The notes under the pieces are model-generated. The model was not told the origin of the DNA. It did not search any database and saw only the letters and a program-made list of their open reading frames with translations. From Chiridota heheva (lineage: Eukaryota; Echinodermata; Holothuroidea; Apodida; Chiridotidae): a stretch of DNA of 64,000 nucleotides. Within the stretch, counting starts at the first letter, position 1. Every line of letters starts with the position of its first letter. A program made the position numbers and the translations under genes. Where the stretch lies: assembly GCA_020152595.1 (NCBI GenBank), contig JAIGNY010001459.1, forward strand, positions 1,945,001 through 2,009,000. The letters run 5' to 3'. Of the stretch, positions 46,596 through 59,234 are shown one piece after another.

Positions 46596-46985
46596 CACCG
46601 TGATGATGTCATCACCGAGATGATATCATCACTGTGATAATGTCATCACCGTGATGATGTCATCACCGTGATGATGTCATCACCGTGATGATGTCATCAC
46701 CGTGATGATGTTATCACCGTGATGATGTCATCACCGTGATGATGTTATCACCGTGATGATGTCACACCGTGATGATGTCATCACCGTAATGATGACATCA
46801 CCCTGATGATGACAATTCCGTGATGATGTCATCACCGTGATGATGTCATTATCATGATGATGTCATCACTGTGATGATGTCATCACTGTGATGATGTCAT
46901 CACTGTGATGATGTCATCACTGTGATGATGTCATCACTGTGATGATATCATCGTGATGATGTCATCACCGTGATGATGTCCAGCA
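46596..46985. repeat. 17-bp minisatellite with self-complementary unit
   Basis: About 22 units of CATCACCGTGATGATGT. GTGATGA and TCATCAC are complementary, so every unit can form a hairpin. Confidence 0.95.
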
Positions 46986-49029
46986 GAGAACCTCATAAGG
47001 AGACTTTTATGTCAGATATCTAAACACGCCAACTAGGGTACTATTCTAAAATTATTGATGAGATGGAAATCGGATGGATCTTTCCCAACGGCAATAATGT
47101 TTCTAGCTGATAACTACGGTTTTCTGGACAAGTACATAAGTGTCACATTAATCTTTCTGTTCTGGCTAGTCTGAATGAAATCATTTGTGAAAGGGAGCTT
47201 GATATGAGAAAGGAAGGTTTTATATTTATCACCAGGACTTGAGGTGGATTTAAAGATGTGCAGAAAAGGAAGGTTTTATCACCAGTACTTGAGGTGGATT
47301 TGGAAAGCAGAGGATGTGTTCCTTTGAAGGAGGACCCCAGTGGTTGAATTGACCATCTCCATATCTTCTTGGATTATCATTTAATTCTCAATTCATCATG
47401 TCTACTTCATGGAGCAGCTCAGAAATTTTGTTTTTATGAATTTTTTGAATACTCATCAATTTCAAGTGGCGCATCATGAGGAGTAATTACAGTGTTCCAG
47501 TACAAGATCTAGTTGGTATTGACACTCTACAAATGGTAGGGATTGATTGATTTATTAAAACTGTTGGAATGGCAACAAACTTAGGTCATATTATAGGGAC
47601 TGTATTTCACCTCCTTACCTGCCATTTCTTTTTAACACTTACTGTACAGTACCTTGCCTGCACGATCAGTGTCTAACAGAACAAATAACAAGAGGCCGAG
47701 CGGCACCATCACATAGTATTGAAATTCATACGGCTGTTTGACATCAATCTATGCAAGACGGCATTATTGCATGCAGACGAACCTTACTAGTGGCAACTCT
47801 TAAGGAGAGAAGAGTTAACATTCATCACTTCCAGACTGCTTGAAGGATACGTTTGGAGACACAGGCAATGGTGTAGCTCATCTTTTTTTGCAATTGATTA
47901 ATTTAGATGGAAATACCATGTAAAAGCAAGTTAAGATGGATAGTACAGTATCTCCTAATAGTGAAATTTGATGAAGTTGCAACTGCGGTTTGAATTCCCA
48001 TTGCACTTCAATAGTTTATGGAATAATGTGATGAAAAGTGAGAGCCTTGTCGTTTCCATTAGAAAAAAATCCATTCCTGCACGCAGAGATTGCTTTACCA
48101 TTCACCTACAAGTACATACAAACATTGGTGATCAGCTGTCATCACACATTCTAGAAAGATGTACAAGTAACACAAAAGCAAGGGATATTTTTGGTCAAAG
48201 TTTCCTACAAATATCCTTGTCAGAGAGACGCTCAGCACTGTCATGACCAAGATAAGCATTCCATTAGTTTAGCAACCTACTTTTTAAACATGTGCTTCTT
48301 TAAAGATAATGGTGAATAATATACATGCGGTACAATCTGCTGCCCAATCACTTTAGTCAAAACTGTCTAAGGTGAGGTTATGGTGAGCTGATATACCTTG
48401 GAGCATGGTTTACATTAAGATCCTGTACTGGAAGTCCAAGATTGGGATGCCTGCTATAGCATGGAAAAGATATGGAATAGTAATCTTTCAAGATTGTTGA
48501 AAACCTGATCTTCATGACAATATTTGAACCAGTACTCACTTCTGGTTCTGAAGCATGGACAAGAACAGCAACAAGGTGGTTGGGGTTGTGACTCTTGATG
48601 AAGGCTATAATGTAAGCTGGAATTTAAACATTGCCAAAAAAGGATATCAACAGTTTACCATCCTGCTCAGGAAAGCTGAATTACTGGAGGTCAAGCCTGG
48701 AGGTCATTACTGGAGGTCAAAAGTTATCTAACTTTTGGACATGGATCTGAAATGAAGGATATATTTAGAGGCCCTGAGAAAAAAGGTAGGCCAAGCTTTT
48801 AAGGGGAAGATGCAGAATTTGATGAACTAAAATTAAAAAATTATATGCTGAACAGAAGCTGTTGGTTGGCTTCAAGGATGGGTGACTTGACAGCTAGAAA
48901 AGAATTGGAAAACCAGTCAGGATGTATCCTTAGGTCTGCATTTGATGAAAGCTGATGTATTCCTATGTTCCTAACTCACAGTTAATTTTGTGGCACTTCC
49001 AATACTTTTGAATCGCATACTAGAAACAT
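46986..49029. other. Intron 5, no gene recognised
   Basis: About 2 kb without a defendable exon, RNA gene or repeat. A 92-codon reading at 47968-48246 has no motif. Confidence 0.4.
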
Positions 49030-49985
49030 GATCAATGAATGGTGGGAATTGAGAGGACAAAAGCTGGATGGATAGAGCAGCAGCAATTGATGGAACCATT
49101 CTGTGGAGACTTTTTATGCCAACTGGTGCGAAGCAGATGGGTGAGACATGCATGGTCTGGTGGACGTGCCATTCTGTGGAGACCTTACATGCCGCCTTGT
49201 GTGAAGCAGATGGGTGAGACATGCATGAGGTTAAGGTCTGGTGGAAGTGCTATTCTGTGGAGACCTTAAATGCCAACTGGTGCGAAGCAGATGGGTGAGT
49301 CATGCATGGTCTGGTGGACATGCCATTCTGTGGAGACCTTATATGCCACCTAGTGCGAAGCAGATGGGTGAGACGTGCCTGAGGTCATGATCTGGTGGAA
49401 GTGCTATTCTGTGGAGACCTTACATGCCACCTGGTGCGAAGCAGATGGGTGAGGCATGCGTGAGGTCATGGTCTGGTAGAAGTGCCATTCTGTGGAGACC
49501 TTACATGCCACCTTGTGTAAAGCAGATGGGTGAGACGTGCATGAGGTCATGGTCTGGTGGAAGTGCCATTCTGTGGAGACCTTACATGCCACCTTGTGTA
49601 AAGCAGATGGGTGAGACGTGCATGAGGTCATGGTCTGGTGGAAGTGCCATTCTGTGAAGACCTTACATGCCACCCTGTGTAAAGCATATGGGTGAGATGT
49701 GCGTGAGGTCATGGTCGAGTGGTAGTGCTTTTCTGTGGAGACCTTACATGCCACCCTTTGTAAAGCAGATGGGTGAGATGTGCGTGAGGTCATGGTCTGG
49801 TGGTAGTGCCATTCTGTGGAGACCTTACATGCCACCTTGTGTAAAGCAGATGGGTGAGAGGTGCATGAGGTCATGGTTTGGTGGTAGTGCCATTCTGTGG
49901 AGACCTTACAAGCCACCTTGTGTAAAGCAGATGGGTGAGACATGCATAAGGTCATGGTCTGGTGGAAGTGCTGCTTGTGAAGCTG
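49030..49985 (+). repeat. 81-bp minisatellite (72-bp units at the left edge)
   Basis: About 12 units with GAAGCAGATGGGTGAGACAT, GTCATGGTCTGGTGGAAGTG and CCATTCTGTGGAGACCTTAC. The period is a multiple of three, so frames on both strands stay open (KQMGETCMRSWSGGSAILW-like repeats). Not a gene. Confidence 0.95.
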
Positions 49986-50339
49986 TATTGGTGTGAGACA
50001 AGTCAGAATCACATCATACCACCTTCATGGAGTGCTATTTCCTGAATTGGAAGAAGATGCGCTATCCTTCATCTATATGTAAAATTAGGATTCTGTCTTA
50101 CAGTTCTTAAGGACTTGGAACTAAGTTAGATGCTAGAGATAAACACAAATATGATGATGGTATTCCAGAATACCTTCAAGCTATTCAAAGGAAACACATG
50201 AGTTCAAGAGTTTCATCTCTTATGTCTGAGGCTATACATGGAATTTGGATGTTGATGAACAGCTCTTAATGACTTGCAGCTAACACATATATATTGATAA
50301 GGATGCTGGAGGTTTCCAGAAAGGAGAGGAAGGTATTGA
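49986..50339. other. Intron 5, no gene recognised
   Basis: No supported feature. Confidence 0.4.
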
Positions 50340-50650
50340 AAAGGAACATAAAGGTCTTAGAAGGACCATAAAGTATTTAAGTGGACCAAGTATATTAAAA
50401 AGGACCAATTTATGCAAAAGGATTATAAGAGCATTCAAGTGGACCATACAGTATTAAAATGCACCATGGCATATTGAAATGGACCATACAGAAGATAATT
50501 CACAAAGGACATTAAATGTATGCAAAAGGACTGTAAGGGTATTCAAAAAGGACATTAAATGTATGCAAAAGGACTGTAAGGGTATTCAAAAGGACTGTAA
50601 CGGTATTCAAAAGGATCATAAGGGTATTCAAAAGGACCATAACACAATAT
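50340..50650 (+). repeat. Minisatellite of about 16-18-bp units
   Basis: Variants of AAAAGGACTGTAAGGGTATT and AAATGGACCATACAGTATT run through the segment. The right part is the most regular. Confidence 0.85.
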
Positions 50651-50825
50651 ATTGTAGCAAACCAAGGAAGGTCTTGATTATTACCATGGTATGGAACCAT
50701 GACAGGAACTCTTTCTCAGATATGAACCTTCTAGAATATGATTTGAACCCGACTAAAATTGCAGACCTTGCTGCAGATTGTATTGGATGGAGGAAGGTTG
50801 TGGTCACCTGCCTAGCAATCGAATG

Positions 50826-50906
50826 GTGAGGATGATGGTGGTGACGATGATGATGATGGTGGTGATGATGATGGTGGTGGTGGTGATGGCAGTGATGATG
50901 ATGGTG
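50826..50906. repeat. GATGGT trinucleotide-type repeat
   Basis: An irregular run of GATGATGGTGGTGATGATG words. Confidence 0.9.
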
Positions 50907-51627
50907 ATCACGATTACTCATTGGTTGCAGCACATGTTACAACATTCCTGCAAACAGTACATTGCTATATAGTGTATCTATAAATGGGGGAAGGCGGAAA
51001 ACCTACTTAAAATAATGGACCCATAACATGAGACTCTCTGTGATCATAAGATTGTACTATGCGAACCATTTGACTTGGGAATTGCTACATGTAGTGCAAG
51101 TCAGTAATTTGAAGAGAGTAATGTTGGTGCCAACTATAGCAACTGCACCCATGCAATAGACAGCAATTATTCAGTTGGCGGATAACTTTAAAATGCTTTT
51201 GGAACTGGAACTGGCTCCAATTTTGAAACTAAATAACATACCATTAATGAATTAAACATCTTGAATTGTGTGTTTATCAACAAATTAATTTCAAGATTCT
51301 TGCCTTAAGTCTGCACAACATTCTGAAGTTAGCATGTACCAAATCAACAGCCAGCGATTATGGAGTACAAATTAGAGAATTTCAACAATTTATCTATCTG
51401 CAAGTGGAATGATATTCAACAAATACAGGTGCATTGGTAGCACAGGGATTGAATAATAACAACCCACTCTCATATAGCACATTATACCAACATTCTCAAT
51501 GCACTTTTGAAACAAGCCAAGTTCTTTGGCAGCCATATGAGTCGGTGCACAGGTATTTCCAATGGACTGAGTCAGAGTGGGAAGTGAATCAACAGCGTTT
51601 TTTTGTTTCTAGTCTCAGTATTATTCA
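50907..51627. other. Intron 5, no gene recognised
   Basis: No supported feature. Confidence 0.4.
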
Positions 51628-51965
51628 GGAAACCAGGCAGGGGTAACAGTTTTGCCTTTTGGACCGACGTTAAATGTCCTCTTCTGATGGACAGTGAGCA
51701 ATATCCAGCAGTTTTCCACTTCTTCCAAAGTTGGGATGAGAAGTAGGTGATGCAGACGACATACCTTCACCCTTGATGTCTGACACGACATACCTCCACC
51801 CTCGATGTCTGACGAATCTTGTCTGCAAAGGTGATGCAGACGACATACCTCCACCCTCGATATCTGACGAATCTTGTCTGCAAGGCTGTGGGAAAATTAC
51901 TTTATTGATTCTCTTGAGACTGGAACCTCCAGCATCTCAGACGTGCGCTCTACCAACTCATTATG
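51628..51965 (-). mobile_element. tRNA-derived SINE, minus strand, with internal duplication
   Basis: On the minus strand it starts TGAGTTGGTAGAGCGCACGT (A box), then CTGGAGGTTCCAGTCTC (B box), and ends near CCTGGTTTCCTGAATA. It is a diverged copy of the SINE at 53806. A segment with GTCAGACATCGAGGGTGGAG is present two to three times. Near 51660-51690 it holds a single version of the sequence that became the 39-bp repeat at 32362: CCATCAGAAGAGGACATTTA followed by ACGTCGGTCC. Confidence 0.75.
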
Positions 51966-53805
51966 GATTGTCTTTCCATCAACACCTTGATTTTGATGTT
52001 CTCAGCTTTGTCTAGAAATTATACTTGAATTCTAACGTGCTGTGGTTGAAAGTCAGTTCAAATATTTGTGTCAAATGTAAGTGGAGTCGCTCTTGGTGGG
52101 TATAGCTACAACTGCATTTGTATAAATTTAAAAGCCTTGCATGTATTGACATACATGGATTTATTTCAAGAATTCTGCCTTAAGTCAACAACAGTAGGGA
52201 AAGCACTTCTTCAAGTGGCAACTAATGTGGTCTTAAGTAAATACCTCTCCTGATAAATGTCAGTTTGTTTTACAGAGACAGTGTAGGTCCCTTTCTTACC
52301 AGAGTTGCAAATTTTCAATTTTGTGGTAGAAGTGAAAGCTGTACACACAAATGTTCAAAAGTTTTTGTATTTATCTCGGAGGACACTGGTCCATGGCAGG
52401 TAAACTCTCCATCAGTCTTCATTCAGAGATCGGTCTTCTACACTTTAAAAAGAAACTCACAATGGAGTGGAATATAGACATTCATTGGAGTATTTGCGTC
52501 AAGAAGCCATGGCTGCTTTATTTACCAGATATGGAGCACTAGTAGGAGACCAGCGGGGATTGAACTGAGAGGAGGATTAAAACTTGAGAATCGGGATTGA
52601 TTTAAGGGATTAGAAACAAGCTAGGAGATCTGGTTTGAACCCAGGGAGATCAGTTTTATCTGCCAACGAGCAGTGAGATGGCACCAGGATATGGTCTCAC
52701 TAAAGAGGGTGGGAGGATATAAAACTAAACAAATGTTACTTGCAAATGAAGTAAATCCCATTGCTCCTCGACAGATTGAAAAAAAATCCTTGACTGGGGA
52801 CAAGGGAACCCTGATGGGGGCTATATAACTCCTGCCGCTGCTTTGATGGGCCAATTAGATGGTTCACTGCACTTCAGTTTGATCTGGAAAAATAAATACA
52901 CCTTTCTGTTTGTTTTCTAAGCGGTTTCTAATTTCATTTTGGTTTCAGTATGCTTTGAAATCTGCAGCTTTAAAATGCAACTTTGGTATTTTGTTAAAAC
53001 TTTTTTAAATGTGGGTTTTGTGTTTGTTTTATTGTATGGGTCAATCCGAGATTGCTGAAAAGTTAATCCAAATTATTGAACGTTTGGTCTCTTAAATTCA
53101 GTGGTCAATTGTTCAATACTGAGAAATGGGCTAAGTGATTGTGTGGAACCAATAATTTCAATCATGGAAATACGGTAAATGTGGAAAAAAGCCAGCTATG
53201 ATTTATTACACCCCCTCAACCCAATACTTTTTTTGAATATTATTTTAAATAATTAAGTGAGAAAAAAGTAAATTGTGATAACTTTTCATGAATCATTTTT
53301 TTCCGATAAATTGATGACAATCCTGTTTTTTACTCTGTTACATTTATATCAATATAGTGCAGTCAAACTGAAAGAATTTGAAATATTTTCCAAACATGTG
53401 TACATGAGAGATGTGATGCTGTTTGATATTAATTCTTGTTGCATTAAACATCAATAAACCAACAGTTATTACATATTATTTAGGAAAAGAAACTTACTGA
53501 GCTTCTGAATCAAAACTAATCTTTTCAAGATACTGTGCTGTTGGCACACTGGCGTAAATGTAGGAGAACTGGGTTTTGGGGTACTATCTCCTCTGTGCAT
53601 CTTAAGATTATACAAAGAGAAAAATGGCACATCCCTGGTTTATAAAGATTCCTCACTCTACATAGAGATATTGCTCTAAGGTTTAGCTTTTAAAGTCTAG
53701 AGAGAGTGAAATGTTTTAGAGCAAAGATAGAACCTTGCAAAAGGAATAATAGGCACATATGAATGATTACCTCTTGGTGTCATGCACCTAAAGAATTCTG
53801 ATGTG
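51966..53805. other. Intron 5, no gene recognised
   Basis: About 1.8 kb with no exon, RNA gene or repeat I can defend. Confidence 0.4.
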
Positions 53806-54268
53806 AGTCCGGTAGTTCAGTTGGTAGAGCACACGACTGAGATGCTGGAGGTACCGATTTCAAGCCCCAGTCAGGTCTAACCTGTTTTCCACAGCTATGC
53901 AGACAGATACGCCGAACATCAAAGCGAAGGTACGTCATTTGCAGCTCCTGCTCTCCATTCAGCCGTGCTCTCCATTCAGCTGTTAAGAGAAGTGGCAATG
54001 CTTGAATGGCGCTCGCCATCCTTTGGAGGGGACGTTAAGCCGTCGGTCTCAATGGTAGGACAGTCACACCCTACCTGGTTCTCTGAACACTATTCGAGAA
54101 GAGAAGCATAAAAACACTTGGTTCATTTAATTCCCCAAGCTAATGGATGGATAATGCGTCGTTTGGGCAGCTTTCTTTTATTCTAAAAAAGCTCTGATGT
54201 TTGTAAAGTGCTCTTGATTGAATATACTTGTATAGAAAGGGCGCTATATAAAATAATTACTATTACTC
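53806..54268 (+). mobile_element. tRNA-derived SINE, most complete copy
   Basis: The head GTCCGGTAGTTCAGTTGGTA, then AGCACACGACTGAGATGCTG and GATTTCAAGCCCC, is tRNA-like with A and B boxes. The body contains TTGGAGGGGACGTTAAGCCG and CCTGGTTCTCTGAACACTAT. The 3' end, GAAAGGGCGCTATATAAAAT followed by a short ATTACT repeat, resembles the tails that SINEs borrow from L2/CR1-type LINEs. Length is about 460 bp. Target duplications are not obvious. Confidence 0.85.
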
Positions 54269-54944
54269 TTATGGGGTGAAAATCTGACATGTTTGTATCT
54301 GCACTTTATATCTGTTTTTCATTTGCAGGAGGAGGTGTTGATCTACTGTATATCCCATTCCAACTCTCTGGCAGTTTATGCAATCATTTGCTGACTTGAG
54401 AGATCTATCAATCACTCGCTTGCTAACCATAGTTTTTGCCAAGTTGGCCCATTGGGCAACCAAATTTTGGTATAGTTTGTATTAAACACATGCACATGGA
54501 ATTCTTAGGGCAATCTGAGATTATCTTTCTGGACAACAATAAGTGTGTAGTTCAGTGCCTGGAAAACGAGTTGCCTTCCTGTTGATTTTAGAACACTGAG
54601 AGACGTATGTACATATATTGCAATATGACTGATATAGTTATTTTTGGTGTGTAAAATTCAAGTTTACACATGGTATATGAAATGTAGCATTGTGTAAGGT
54701 GCAGACAAAAGAAGACCTTTGAAGCTGAAGCTGACATTTTATTTACTTGAGATTTTAAGACAAAACCTCAGTATCAGCTTTGGCAATTGAGTATTAAGGT
54801 CCCTTGAAAAAGGTTTTAGAAAACCACATGGGATTTGCTGTGTTAACCAAGACTTGTGCATGTCAAATTGCAATTCAACAAGTCTGCAAGATATGTTACA
54901 TGCAATCCATAAGATACTGTTTGTTTGCTTGCTGTAACACAAAC
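54269..54944. other. Intron 5, no gene recognised
   Basis: No supported feature. Confidence 0.4.
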
Positions 54945-55725
54945 ATTGGGTCGATACCTACTACCTATGTGGTGCCTGGGTCGGTACCTACAAGCCATCT
55001 GGTGCCTGGGTCAGTACCTACTACCTATCTGGTGCCTGGGTCGGTACCTACTACCTATCTGGTGCCTGGGTTGGTACCTACTACCTATCTGGTGCCTGGG
55101 CTGGTACCTACTACCTATCTGGTGCCTGGGTCGGTACCTACTACCTATCTGGTGCCTGGGTCAGTACCTACTTCCTATCTGGTGCCTGGGTCGATACCTA
55201 CAAGCCATCTGGTGCCTGGGTCGGTGCCTACTACCTATCTGGTGCCTGGGTCAGTACCTACTACCTATTTAGTGCCTGGGTCGGTACCTACTACCTATCT
55301 GGTGCCTGGGTCGGTACCTACTTCCTATCTGGTGCCTGGGTCGGTACCTACTTCCTATCTGGTGCCTGGGTCAGTACCTACTACCTATCTGGTGCCTGGG
55401 TCGATACCTACAAGCCATCTGGTGCCTGGGTCGGTACCTACTACCTATCTGGTGCCTGGGCTGGTACCTACTACCTATCTGGTGCCTGGGTCTACTACCT
55501 ATCTGGTGCCTGGGTCGGTACCTACAAGCCATCTGGTGCCTGGGTCGGTACCTACAAGCCATCTGGTGCCTGGGTCAGTACCTACTACCCATCTGGTGCC
55601 TGGGTCGATACCTACTACCTATCTGGTGCCTGGATTGGTACCTACTACCTACCGGGTGCCTGGGTCGATACCTATTACCTATCTGGTGCCTGGGTTGGTA
55701 CCTACTACCTATCGAGTGCCATGTC
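54945..55725 (+). repeat. 30-bp minisatellite, about 26 copies
   Basis: The unit is CTACCTATCTGGTGCCTGGG followed by TCGGTACCTA. The 30-bp period keeps one frame open for 327 codons (54804-55787) as TTYLVPGSVP repeats. The reading has no start context, splice support or unique domain and is not a gene. Confidence 0.97.
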
Positions 55726-56248
55726 CTGTTGAGGCTCCGGCTGTCATGGTCCATCTTCAGCTGCCCGCTTTGAAGTTCTGCACTTAGCCTAACACCAACT
55801 TTTAATGTCTCCATACCATGTTTTTCTTGGTGTACTGCTTTATCTCCTACCATCTAACAATAGCCTTTGAGCTGCTTTTTTGGGGGTAGATAGGGAAGCA
55901 ACATATTTTTTTGTTGCCAAATTAAATACTTTCTGTGTACCTTTTATTTAGTACTCAGTATTGAAATTTAAGACTAAATATTTCAGTGGGTAGGAGTTTT
56001 TGGTCGATAAGTTACAGCAATTTTGTTCTTTCTTTAAGCGTGGTCTCTACAATGCCTGCAATAGGGAATATTACCTATCTTGGCTCATGAGAGTTAAAGG
56101 TAATAATTCTTGAGCATGTGGTGGGTTGACCCTTCTCTAACAAAAATGTTATTGATGTAAATAGATATGATTTGAAACAGATTAGTGTATGTACTACAGG
56201 TCTATGTACATGTATCACTCTACACATTGGTCGTCTTCTCTTTCACAG
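55726..56248. other. Intron 5 end, no gene recognised
   Basis: Ordinary sequence that ends in the strong exon 6 acceptor CGTCTTCTCTTTCACAG. Confidence 0.45.
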
Positions 56249-56297
56249 GCGGGGGGATGAGTTAGGTGGCGGCACATCATTCATCAGCTCCCAGCAG
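56249..56297 (+). CDS. U1-type zinc-finger gene, exon 6
   Basis: This small 49-base exon completes a split Gly codon and then gives RGDELGGGTSFISSQQ (residues 433-448). The acceptor CTTTCACAG| and donor CAGCAG|GTAAGC are both strong. Its phases (2 in, 0 out) fit exon 5 and exon 7. The reading also stays open past the donor for about 220 codons into the 33-bp repeat (SYQQSNAPSHV units), so intron retention would add a repeat tail and not an immediate stop. It is a flexible Gly/Ser linker between the two fingers. Confidence 0.65.
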
Positions 56298-56384
56298 GTA
56301 AGCAATCATTTACAGATTTGGACTACAAGAATATCCAACAACATGACATGTCCTTATGAGACAATTCAAAGCAATGCCCCTCCC
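56298..56384. other. Intron 6 start
   Basis: A short unique stretch separates the donor from the 33-bp array. Confidence 0.5.
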
Positions 56385-57715
56385 CATGTATCTTATCAGC
56401 AAAGCAATGCCCTTTCCCATGTATCTTATCAGCAAAGCAATGCCCCTTCCCATGTGTCTTATCAGCAAAGCAATGCCCCTTTCCATGTATCTTATCAGCA
56501 AAGCAATGCCCCTTCCCATGTATCTTATCAGCAAGCAATGCCTCTTCCCATGTATCTTATCAGCAAAGCAATGCCCCTTCCCATGTATCTTATCAGCAAA
56601 GCAATGCCCCTTCCCATGTATCTTATCAGCAGCGCAATGCCCTTCCCATGTATCTTATCAGCAAAGCAATGCCCCTTCCCATGTATCTTATCAGCAAAGC
56701 AATGCCCCTTCCCATGTATCTTATCAGCAAAGCAATGCCTCTTCCCATGTATCTTATCAGCAAAGCAATGCCCCTTCCCATGTATCTTATCAGCAAAGCA
56801 ATGCTCCTTCCCATGTATCTTATCAGCAAAGCAATGCCCCTTTCCATGTATCTTATCAGCAAAGCAATGCCCCTTCCCATGTATCTTATCAGCAAAGCAA
56901 TGCCCCTTCCCATGTATCTTATCAGCAAAGCAATGCCTCTTCCCATGTATCTTATAAGCAAAGCAATGCCCCTTTTCATGTATCTTATCAGCAAAGCAAT
57001 GCCCCTTTCCATGTATCTTACCTGCAAAGCAATGCTCCTTCCCATGTATCTTATCAGCAAAGCAATGCCCCTTCCCATGTATCTTATAAGCAAAGCAATG
57101 CTCCTTCCCATGTATCTTATCAGCAAAGCAATGCCCCTTCCCTGTATCTTATCAGCAAAGCAATGCCCCTTCCCATGTATCTTACCAGCAAAGCAATGCC
57201 CCTTCCCATGTATCTTATCAGCAAAGCAATGCCTCTTCCCATGTATCTTATAAGCAAAGCAATTCCCCTTTCCATGTATCTTATCAGCAAAGCGATGCCC
57301 CTTTCCATGTATCTTACCAGCAAAGCAATGCCCCTTCCCATGTATCTTATCAGCAAAGCAATGCCCCTTTCCATGTATCTTATAAGCAAAGCAATGCCCT
57401 TTATCTTATCAGCAAAGCAATGCCCCTTCCCATGTATCTTATCAGCAAAGCAATGCCCTTTCCCATGTATCTTATAAGCAAAGCAATGCCCCTTCCCATG
57501 TATCTTATCAGCAAAGCAATGCCCCTTCCCTGTATCTTATCAGCAAAGCAATGCCCCTTCCCATGTATCTTATCAGCAAAGCAATGCCCTTTCCCATGTA
57601 TCTTATAAGCAAAGCAATGCCCCTTCCCATGTATCTTATCAGCAAAGCAATGCCCCTTCCCATGTATCTTACCAGCAAAGCAATGCCCCTTCCCATGTAT
57701 CTTATCAGCATACCC
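56385..57715 (+). repeat. 33-bp minisatellite, about 40 copies
   Basis: Units of TTATCAGCAAAGCAATGCCC followed by CTTCCCATGTATC. Occasional units lose one to several bases, which shifts the open frame. CAGCAAAGCAATG resembles the exon 6 donor CAGCAGGTAAGCAATC. Long readings on both strands are artefacts. Confidence 0.97.
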
Positions 57716-58845
57716 TCTCAGTGTGTACATGAGGGCCCCTTAGGGCCCATTTCTGTGTGTTTTATCACTATTGTGTTTTGTTGTAACATATAAAATGAGG
57801 TAGACATACTTGACTACTAATCCTTGAAATGTTTCTGTTGATAAAATTAAAAGCAGGAATGCCTGCACTATGTGAGGACTCGACTATTTTGATGGTTACC
57901 TTGTCAGTTGACACTTTGTACATGTTAATAAGTTTGTTCAATGATCATGGGTGATGGATTTTGCTCACAGATGAGCTACATGATGCATTGCTATCTCTAC
58001 AATCACCGACAAAATTATTTGACACTTTTTCTTCCCCCTACTAAACCCTCCTCAATGTTGGCAAAAGTTTTGAATACATTTCTTAGCCTCTTCATTTAAG
58101 GCAGTAATCAGGTAATTATGCCAATGTTGAAGCAGGGAGAGGGGGAAGGGAAGGGGAGAAGGTATTTTGTTGGTGATCGTAGGTAGGCAGATTGCATGCA
58201 GTCACCTACATTCATTTAATATTTTAATTTCATTTCTTTGGTGCTTGTTGTAGAGAAAATGAAATGTTTAGATTGTTCTAGTTACATAATTGCAATTGAT
58301 AGAATTTTCTTCAGGAGGGTTCAGAGTTCATTATCACTTAAATGAATTCAGATTTGGGGTTTATTTGTTTGTCAGTCTCTTTAATTATTTGTCATCTATG
58401 ATTGGCATTCAACTGAGAGCCTCTGCCTGTGCAGGTTGTCTGGAAGGAGTCATTGTCCTAAGAATATTTTACACAAAGTGGAAAACATCCACAAATAAGT
58501 GGATGTCCTTACATGTCTTGCATTTATATGGTTACCTCTCAGTTGTAATTCTTGAATTGTTTTTCAAATATTCCATGGGTCATGGATTTTTCGAGGTGGG
58601 GGATTCAAGTGAAATATCAATTGAATGAAAACAGATTTAGAGGGTTATTTATTTGCCTGTTTCTTTCCTTAATTGTCTGTAGAATCAGCATTTGAAAGTA
58701 GTTTTTTGTGAATGTGTAAAAGCAATCTCATTGTATTATGTCTTGAGTTATTGGTCAAGTTGAGATAGAAGTATTATTGAGCAAAGAACCTCTTTGGAGT
58801 CTTATCATAGGCCATTGATGTTTTCTTGTCTTGTGTTTTTGTCAG
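57716..58845. other. Intron 6, no gene recognised
   Basis: No supported feature until the exon 7 acceptor TTGTGTTTTTGTCAG. Confidence 0.45.
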
Positions 58846-58932
58846 CATGGGTACTCTTGCAAGCCGTGTAACGTGAGCTATGACACCTTTATGAAGTTAA
58901 AGGATCACTTGGAGGACTACCGCCATAATGAG
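58846..58932 (+). CDS. U1-type zinc-finger gene, exon 7 (complete finger 2)
   Basis: This exon has 29 codons, phase 0 at both ends (residues 449-477): HGYSCKPCNVSYDTFMKLKD then HLEDYRHNE. Cys 453 and 456 with His 469 and 475 give C-x2-C-x12-H-x5-H, the same spacing as finger 1. It is a second U1/matrin-type finger in one symmetric exon that could be skipped without a frameshift. The donor is GAG|GTAAAC. Confidence 0.92.
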
Positions 58933-59234
58933 GTAAACGTTTTATCACTAAAATTGTGTCAGTTTAAATTTTGTAATAAAAATCCTAGTAGCGTTTTATA
59001 TGACTGATATTTTGTAATCAATTTTCTAGACAGCCATAAAGTTAAAATTAAAGTACAACTTTTCTTATCAACATCGCCTTATATTCAAATTGAAATTGTT
59101 TGATATTTTCGATGAAACAAATGAAGGAAAACCCCATTATTTGTGGTGTTAATCTCTTCATTTTCAAGAAAGTGGCTGTCCCGTTCGAAAAAATAATTTT
59201 AAGCTTTACTACCTTGAATCAATTTGAATGAAAT
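58933..59234. other. Intron 7 start, no gene recognised
   Basis: AT-rich sequence. Confidence 0.5.

Noticed and set aside
47968-48246. 92-codon reading in intron 5
   Set aside because: It has no motif, no matching splice phase and no repeat or transposon similarity; it is compatible with chance.
53806-53880. Functional tRNA gene
   Set aside because: The tRNA-like head continues into a SINE body and an L2-type tail; the acceptor stem is absent.
54804-55787. 327-codon reading with TTYLVPGSVP repeats
   Set aside because: The 30-bp period keeps the frame open. The non-repeat ends show no domain, and no splice partner with a fitting phase was found.
56172-57793. Long Met/Pro/Leu/Ser-rich readings on both strands
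   Set aside because: They follow the 33-bp array, and frames switch wherever a unit loses bases. Only the 49-base exon at 56249 has splice support.
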